This document shows, piece after piece, positions 6,621-10,036 of a stretch of DNA of 10,036 nucleotides. Positions within the stretch are counted from its first letter, which is position 1. Each line of letters starts with the position of its first letter. Source of the DNA: Phycisphaerales bacterium (lineage in GTDB: Bacteria; Planctomycetota; Phycisphaerae; Tepidisphaerales; Tepidisphaeraceae); NCBI GenBank assembly GCA_028288775.1, contig JAQGHP010000631.1:1-10036 (forward strand), read 5' to 3'. The notes beneath the pieces were generated by a model that had not been told where the DNA came from, searched no databases, and saw nothing but the letters and a program-made list of their open reading frames with translations. The translations under genes were made by a program, and so were the position numbers.

Positions 6621-6650
6621 TTGATTTGACGCCCCCCCGTGGGTTAGGAT
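6621..6650 (+). promoter_or_regulatory. Possible promoter of the SUMF1-domain gene
   Basis: TTGATT (6621-6626) and TAGGAT (6645-6650) with 18-base spacing, each four of six against the sigma-70 consensus, about 50 bases before the preferred GTG start. TTGACG at 6626-6631 is a better -35 but sits only 13 bases from the same -10. The remaining sequence from 6467 to 6620 holds no recognisable feature. Confidence 0.3.
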
Positions 6651-6690
6651 GGATGCGAGTTGGAATGCGGGGGTGCCTCTCTCAGCGGAA

Positions 6691-6694
6691 AGGA
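6691..6694 (+). promoter_or_regulatory. Ribosome binding site that favours a GTG start
   Basis: AGGA within GCGGAAAGGAAAG lies 9 bases before GTG 6704, a good spacing. The in-frame ATGs at 6716 and 6728 have no purine-rich site at a suitable distance. This decides the start of the SUMF1-domain gene. Confidence 0.5.
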
Positions 6695-6703
6695 AAGTTT
6701 CGA

Positions 6704-7843
6704 GTGATCTCCAAGATGTTTGGCAGAATGAACCTCCGCCTTTTGGCATTGTCGGCGGTGGCCGCGATCGGATGCGGCTCGCTCTTCGCGCGCTCTGCTT
6801 CCGCGGACGAAGCGCCGGCCGCGGGAAAAGGGTATACGGAAACGATCCCCGGGTCGGAATTGAAGTTCGAGATGGTGGCCATCCCGGCAGGGAAGTTCAA
6901 GATGGGCAGCCCCACCTCCGAAAAGGGGCACAAGCCCGACGAAGGCCCCCAATTCGAAGTACAGGTGGACGCCCTCGCCATGGGCGCGAAGCCGGTCACG
7001 TGGGACGAATACAACCTGTTCCTACAGAACTATTCCCGCATCGGCGGCGCTGGCGGCGCTGGGGCGATTCACGTCCCCAAGGACAAGTGGGCGGACGCGG
7101 TCACCTATCCAACACCGATGTACGAGCTGGAGGCCGGCCCGAAGCTCGACCGCATGGGCCGCCAGGGTGGGTATCCCGCGGTAATCATGTCGCAGCTCGC
7201 GGCAAGGCAATACACGAAGTGGCTGAGCAAGCGGACCGGCCGCTTCTATCGCCTGCCCACCGAGGCCGAATGGGAATACGCCTGCCGGGCCGGGACGACC
7301 ACCGCCTACAGCTTCGGCGATGATCCCAAACAGTTGAAGGATTACGGCTGGTTCTTTGACAATTCCGAGCTGAAGGACGGCGACGGCGCTTACCGCAAGG
7401 TCGGCACGAAGAAGCCCAACGCTTGGGGCCTGTACGACATGCACGGCAACGTCGCCAACTGGTGCATCGACGCCTATGACAAGGATTGGTACAAAAAATT
7501 CGAGGGCAAGAGCGTCAACTGGCACGATGCGATCAACTGGCCGACGCAGCAATTCCCCCGCGCCATTCGGGGCGGGAGCTACGAAGCCGAAGCGGTCGAT
7601 TGCCGCTCGGCGGCGCGCAGGGCGTCAAATAAGGACCTGAACGACAAAGACCCCCAGCTTCCCAAGAGCCCCCACTGGTTGAGCGACGCCTTCTGGCTTG
7701 GCTTCCGCGTAGTCTCGCCCGCGGTCGAACCGACCGATGCGGAGAAGCTCAAGTTCTGGGACGTGGACGACAAGTACACAGAGGGCGTGCTCGGCCGCGA
7801 CCGGGAAATCCGGGAGATCATCAAGGCGCCTGACAAGAAGTAG
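6704..7843 (+). CDS. Secreted SUMF1/formylglycine-generating-enzyme-like domain protein
   Basis: With the GTG start the protein has 379 residues; ATG 6716 would give 375. The N-terminus is a signal peptide (basic start, hydrophobic LLALSAVAAIG, likely cleavage after ASA near 34). The FGE-sulfatase domain spans about 56-336. Landmarks are MVAIPAGKFKMGS (57-69), PVTWDEYNLF (97-106), RLPTEAEWEYACRAG (183-197), GLYDMHGNVANW (242-253), RGGSY (289-293) and LGFRV (332-336). True aerobic FGEs use two cysteines shortly after the GGS motif. Here the first position is lost (GGSYEAEAVDC) and only Cys300 remains, so sulfatase-activating activity is unlikely and no sulfatase is nearby. Such domains also act as binding or structural modules. 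A hydrophilic 43-residue tail (about 337-379) follows. A long frame upstream to 6512 is judged non-coding. A small lipoprotein gene follows after 32 bases and may share the transcript. Confidence 0.88.
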   Translation: MISKMFGRMNLRLLALSAVAAIGCGSLFARSASADEAPAAGKGYTETIPGSELKFEMVAIPAGKFKMGSPTSEKGHKPDEGPQFEVQVDALAMGAKPVTWDEYNLFLQNYSRIGGAGGAGAIHVPKDKWADAVTYPTPMYELEAGPKLDRMGRQGGYPAVIMSQLAARQYTKWLSKRTGRFYRLPTEAEWEYACRAGTTTAYSFGDDPKQLKDYGWFFDNSELKDGDGAYRKVGTKKPNAWGLYDMHGNVANWCIDAYDKDWYKKFEGKSVNWHDAINWPTQQFPRAIRGGSYEAEAVDCRSAARRASNKDLNDKDPQLPKSPHWLSDAFWLGFRVVSPAVEPTDAEKLKFWDVDDKYTEGVLGRDREIREIIKAPDKK

Positions 7844-7875
7844 GCTGTTGGTTTGCGAAACCGGAGAAGAATATC

Positions 7876-8088
7876 ATGCCGCCTGCTCGCGCAATATTGC
7901 TGATCGTCGCAGTGAGCGCTTCGGGATGCTCAATGAATAATTACGACCCGGAACGAGAGGGCACTGCCGACGCCTGCGAAGTTTTGAAAGACGGGATACA
8001 AGATACTTTTGATCCCGAGAACACGAGATCGACGCCCGCGGCAGATTATGGACCGTTGGCAACCCGCAAGGAAGTGAGAGGCCATTGA
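7876..8088 (+). CDS. Small putative lipoprotein of unknown function
   Basis: A 70-residue protein with a short basic start, a hydrophobic segment AILLIVAVSA and a lipobox-like ASGC with Cys18. The -3 position is Ala rather than Leu, which is acceptable but not ideal. The mature part of about 53 residues is hydrophilic, slightly acidic, and contains a second Cys (34). I do not recognise a family; the size and layout recall entericidin-type small lipoproteins, but there is no sequence match I can claim. GGAG at 7863-7866 is 9 bases before the ATG, good support for translation. It lies 32 bases after the SUMF1-domain gene and is probably in the same transcript. Confidence 0.6.
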   Translation: MPPARAILLIVAVSASGCSMNNYDPEREGTADACEVLKDGIQDTFDPENTRSTPAADYGPLATRKEVRGH

Positions 8089-8142
8089 GTTTTTGTTCGG
8101 AGCGGGAAATACGCTACGAATAGGGGCGTGTTACATCGAATA

Positions 8143-8148
8143 TATAAT
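8143..8148 (+). promoter_or_regulatory. Consensus -10 box upstream of the second oxidoreductase
   Basis: A perfect TATAAT in otherwise GC-rich DNA, about 105 bases before the ATG at 8253. At 17-base spacing the -35 position reads ATAGGG, which is poor, so the promoter may be weak or need an activator. A transcript starting about 7 bases downstream would begin inside the CGGACA/TGTCCG hairpin at 8151-8166. Confidence 0.45.
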
Positions 8149-8150
8149 TC

Positions 8151-8170
8151 CGGACAAAAATGTCCGCTCC
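8151..8170 (+). repeat. Solo copy of the CAGACA/TGTCTG repeat unit
   Basis: CGGACAAAAATGTCCGCTCC matches 17 of 20 bases of the unit at 3202-3221. The first and last stem changes are compensatory (A to G on one side, T to C on the other), so the 6-base-pair stem with its AAAA loop is kept. It sits directly after the TATAAT box in the presumed 5' leader of the oxidoreductase gene. Confidence 0.55.
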
Positions 8171-8252
8171 GTCATCCAGAGGGAAGTCAAGAATTCAAGC
8201 CGGAGCAGCACTCAGACGGTGTAGCCCCGGCCAACCTTCACGAGGAGATTCC

Positions 8253-9614
8253 ATGTCCGAACCGACCAACCATTCCCGGCGCGACTTTCTAAAGTCTACC
8301 GCCGCCGCCGGCGCGGCCGCGGCGGTTGCGAGCAGCTTTGTCGCACGCTCCGCACATGCCGCGGGCGATGAGACGATCAAGATCGCCCTGATCGGCTGCG
8401 GCGGGCGCGGCTCGGGCGCGGCCTCGCAGGCCCTCTCCACCAAGGGCCCGGTGAAGCTTATCGCCGTCGCCGACGCCTTCCCCGACAACGCCCACGGCGC
8501 GGTCAACAACCTCAAGAACCAGTTCGGCGACAAGGTTGACGTGCCCGAAGACCGCATCTTCCACGGCTTCGACGCCTACAAGCAGGCGATCGACTCGGGC
8601 GCGGACCTCATCGTCATTGCCACGCCCCCGGGCTTCCGCCCGATTCACTTCGAGTACGCCGTCAAGCAGAACAAGAACGTGTTTGCCGAGAAGCCCGTCG
8701 CGACCGACGCCGGCGGCATCCGCCGATTCCTCGCCGCGGCCGCAGAGGCCAAGAGCAAGAACCTCAAGGTCGGCATCGGTCTCCAGCGCCACCACCAGGC
8801 CCGCTATATCGAAACCATCAAGCGCATTCACGACGGCGCGCTCGGAGACATGCGCCTGCTCCGCGTCTACTGGAACGGCGACAGCCCCTGGGTCCGCCCG
8901 CGTCAGCCCAACCAGACCGAAATGGAATACCAGATGCGCAACTGGTACTACTTCGTCTGGCTCTGCGGCGACCACATTAACGAGCAGCACATTCACAACC
9001 TTGACGTCGCCAACTGGATCATGAAGGGGCCCCCCATCATGGCCCAGGGCCAGGGCGGCCGCCAGGTCCGCAACGGCAAGGACCACGGCGAAATCTACGA
9101 TCACCACATGATCGAGTACACCTACGCCGACGGCACCAAAATGCTCAGCCAGTGCCGCCATATGCCCAACTGCCAGAACGACGTCTCCGAGCACGCCACC
9201 GGCGCCAAGGGCTATTGCAACGTGGGCGGAGGTTCGATCGAAGCGCTGGGTAACAACGGCGGAGAAAACTGGCGTTTCAAGGGCGGCGACCCCAACCCGT
9301 ATCAGGTCGAGCACGACGACCTCTTCGACGCCATCCGCAACAACAAGCCCTACATGGAAGCCGAGTACGGTGCGACCAGCACCATGACCGCCCTCCTGGG
9401 CCGCATGTGTACCTACAGCGGACAGGTCATCAAGTGGGAAGACGCGATCAACGCCAAGGAGAGCGTGATGCCCAAGGCGTATTCGTTCGACGCCGCCCCG
9501 CCCACCCTTCCCGATGCGGATGGCCGCTACTCGATCGCCATGCCGGGCCAGTCGGGCGACGACGTCGTGTGGAAACGCGTGAACAAGGAAATCATGAGCT
9601 GGGCCCGGCGGTAA
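8253..9614 (+). CDS. Tat-exported Gfo/Idh/MocA family oxidoreductase (second copy)
   Basis: A 453-residue predicted periplasmic NAD(P)-dependent dehydrogenase; the substrate is unknown, probably a sugar or sugar derivative. It has a canonical twin-arginine signal SRRDFLK (8-14), an alanine-rich hydrophobic part and a likely cut after AHA (34-36). The Rossmann motif IGCGGRG is at 47-53, with D74 at the end of the second strand. The catalytic EKP is at 146-148, and GDHINEQHIHNLD (239-251) is the conserved second-domain motif. It shares the whole layout with the gene at 1593-2912 but clearly diverges in sequence, so it is an old paralogue rather than a recent duplicate. The ATG at 8253 is fixed by GAGGAG (8242-8247) five bases upstream; the frame reaches back to 8160 without support. 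It probably has its own transcript from the TATAAT at 8143. Confidence 0.93.
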   Translation: MSEPTNHSRRDFLKSTAAAGAAAAVASSFVARSAHAAGDETIKIALIGCGGRGSGAASQALSTKGPVKLIAVADAFPDNAHGAVNNLKNQFGDKVDVPEDRIFHGFDAYKQAIDSGADLIVIATPPGFRPIHFEYAVKQNKNVFAEKPVATDAGGIRRFLAAAAEAKSKNLKVGIGLQRHHQARYIETIKRIHDGALGDMRLLRVYWNGDSPWVRPRQPNQTEMEYQMRNWYYFVWLCGDHINEQHIHNLDVANWIMKGPPIMAQGQGGRQVRNGKDHGEIYDHHMIEYTYADGTKMLSQCRHMPNCQNDVSEHATGAKGYCNVGGGSIEALGNNGGENWRFKGGDPNPYQVEHDDLFDAIRNNKPYMEAEYGATSTMTALLGRMCTYSGQVIKWEDAINAKESVMPKAYSFDAAPPTLPDADGRYSIAMPGQSGDDVVWKRVNKEIMSWARR

Positions 9615-9625
9615 GCGGGCCATTT

Positions 9626-9732
9626 CGTGACACGGGCGTCCCGTCCGTGCGAATGACGCGATCGTCTGAGAGAGCTTTTTGCCGGCCTTCGACTCCGCGT
9701 GCGGTCAGCATGGGCGGGACGCCCATGTCACG
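9626..9732. repeat. Paired inverted hairpin repeat (REPIN-like), compact copy
   Basis: The arms 9626-9650 and 9708-9732 (25 bases) are inverted copies matching at 22 positions, 57 bases apart. Each is also its own hairpin: the left core is CACGGGCGTCCCGTCCGTG with one G-T wobble, the right core CATGGGCGGGACGCCCATG. It shows the same C-G on the left, T-A on the right difference as the element at 4475-4701. It begins 12 bases after the oxidoreductase stop and ends 41 bases before the next ATG, so it may also act as a terminator or transcript-end stabiliser. The middle (9651-9707) contains one CTTTTT run and no gene. Confidence 0.78.
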
Positions 9733-9773
9733 ATGGAGGTTCCGAAGTCGTTCCAAACGAGAGGGTCTTTACC

Positions 9774-10036
9774 ATGCAACGTTTCCGTACCAGGGGCTTG
9801 GCGCTGTTCATGGCGATCGCGATGGTTGCCACGCCCGCCGTGCTGTGTTTCAACCGCGCCGCCCGCGCGGAAGAGAAGAAGCAGAAGACCGAACTGCACA
9901 AGCAGATGGAGTCGATCGACGAGGGGATGAAAAAGCTCCGCCGCTCGTTGCGCAAGAAAGAGGCCAACGCCGAGTCGCTCGAGACGATCGTGAAGATCGA
10001 AGACGCGGCCATCGCCTGCAAGAAGATGTCCCCCTC
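9774..10036 (+). CDS. 5' part of a secreted helical protein, possibly cytochrome b562-like
   Basis: The frame runs open from ATG 9774 to the window end, giving the first 87 residues. AGAGGG (9760-9765) is 8 bases before the ATG. The N-terminus is a signal peptide: basic start, hydrophobic LALFMAIAMVATPAVL, likely cleavage after ARA (30-32). The mature part is highly charged and helical. The stretch from Met45 to Pro87 follows the pattern of the first two helices of periplasmic cytochrome b562: an acidic pair before Met52 (the heme-ligand Met in that family), L-x-x-x-L spacing, an Ala/Lys-rich second helix and a KxxxP end. The second heme ligand, a C-terminal His in b562, lies outside the window, so heme binding cannot be judged. 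It could instead be a non-heme four-helix periplasmic protein. Confidence 0.62.
   Translation, partial: MQRFRTRGLALFMAIAMVATPAVLCFNRAARAEEKKQKTELHKQMESIDEGMKKLRRSLRKKEANAESLETIVKIEDAAIACKKMSP

Noticed and set aside
6704..7843. Annotation as an active formylglycine-generating enzyme (sulfatase maturation)
   Set aside because: The first catalytic cysteine position is not Cys and no sulfatase gene is in the window.
8289..9623. 444-residue minus-strand frame opposite the second oxidoreductase
   Set aside because: Same biased composition as the shadow of the first oxidoreductase, no motif, and the plus strand is clearly coding.
1..10036. Search for a defence system, toxin-antitoxin pair, prophage, transposase or biosynthetic cluster
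   Set aside because: No nuclease, methyltransferase, integrase, transposase or toxin motif was seen in any credible frame; the genes are envelope-directed metabolic and unknown proteins.

Overview
The window looks like chromosomal DNA from a GC-rich bacterium, most probably a planctomycete (Planctomycetota, perhaps the Phycisphaerae side). This rests on the gene set: two secreted Gfo/Idh/MocA-type oxidoreductases with twin-arginine signals, a secreted SUMF1/formylglycine-enzyme-like domain protein, a lipoprotein ApbE, many exported proteins of unknown role, and intergenic spaces filled with palindromic repeats. The assignment is inference from gene content; no rRNA or other phylogenetic marker is present.

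Layout. Positions 1-90 hold the end of an unidentified gene. Positions 255-1514 (+) encode a sodium-coupled glutamate/aspartate transporter of the GltP/SLC1 family. It converges on a minus-strand Gfo/Idh/MocA oxidoreductase (1593-2912), with a long imperfect hairpin between them that also supplies the transporter's stop codon. Upstream of the oxidoreductase, also on the minus strand, lies apbE (3263-4363); the 350-bp gap between them is mostly a 202-bp palindromic repeat. A 442-bp divergent spacer (4364-4805) holds a second, nested palindromic repeat. From 4806 all genes are on the plus strand: a GT2 polyprenyl-phosphate-sugar-synthase-like glycosyltransferase, a membrane-anchored protein of unknown function, a SUMF1-domain secreted protein, a 70-residue putative lipoprotein, a second Tat-exported Gfo/Idh/MocA oxidoreductase (8253-9614), and the start of a secreted helical protein resembling cytochrome b562 (9774 to the window end).

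How the genes work together. Most products are predicted to act at or beyond the cytoplasmic membrane: the transporter, ApbE lipoprotein, Tat-exported oxidoreductases, SUMF1 protein, small lipoprotein and b562-like protein. There is no convincing single pathway. Plausible operon pairs are the SUMF1 gene with the small lipoprotein (32-nt gap) and perhaps the glycosyltransferase with the membrane-anchored protein (80-nt gap).

No defence system, CRISPR array, transposase, integrase, tRNA or rRNA was found. The most interesting structure is in the intergenic repeats. One family is a pair of inverted hairpins with matched compensatory base changes, seen at 4475-4701 and 9626-9732, which recalls REPINs. 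A second family is built on a short CAGACA...TGTCTG palindrome (3056-3257), with a lone copy just after a TATAAT box at 8143.
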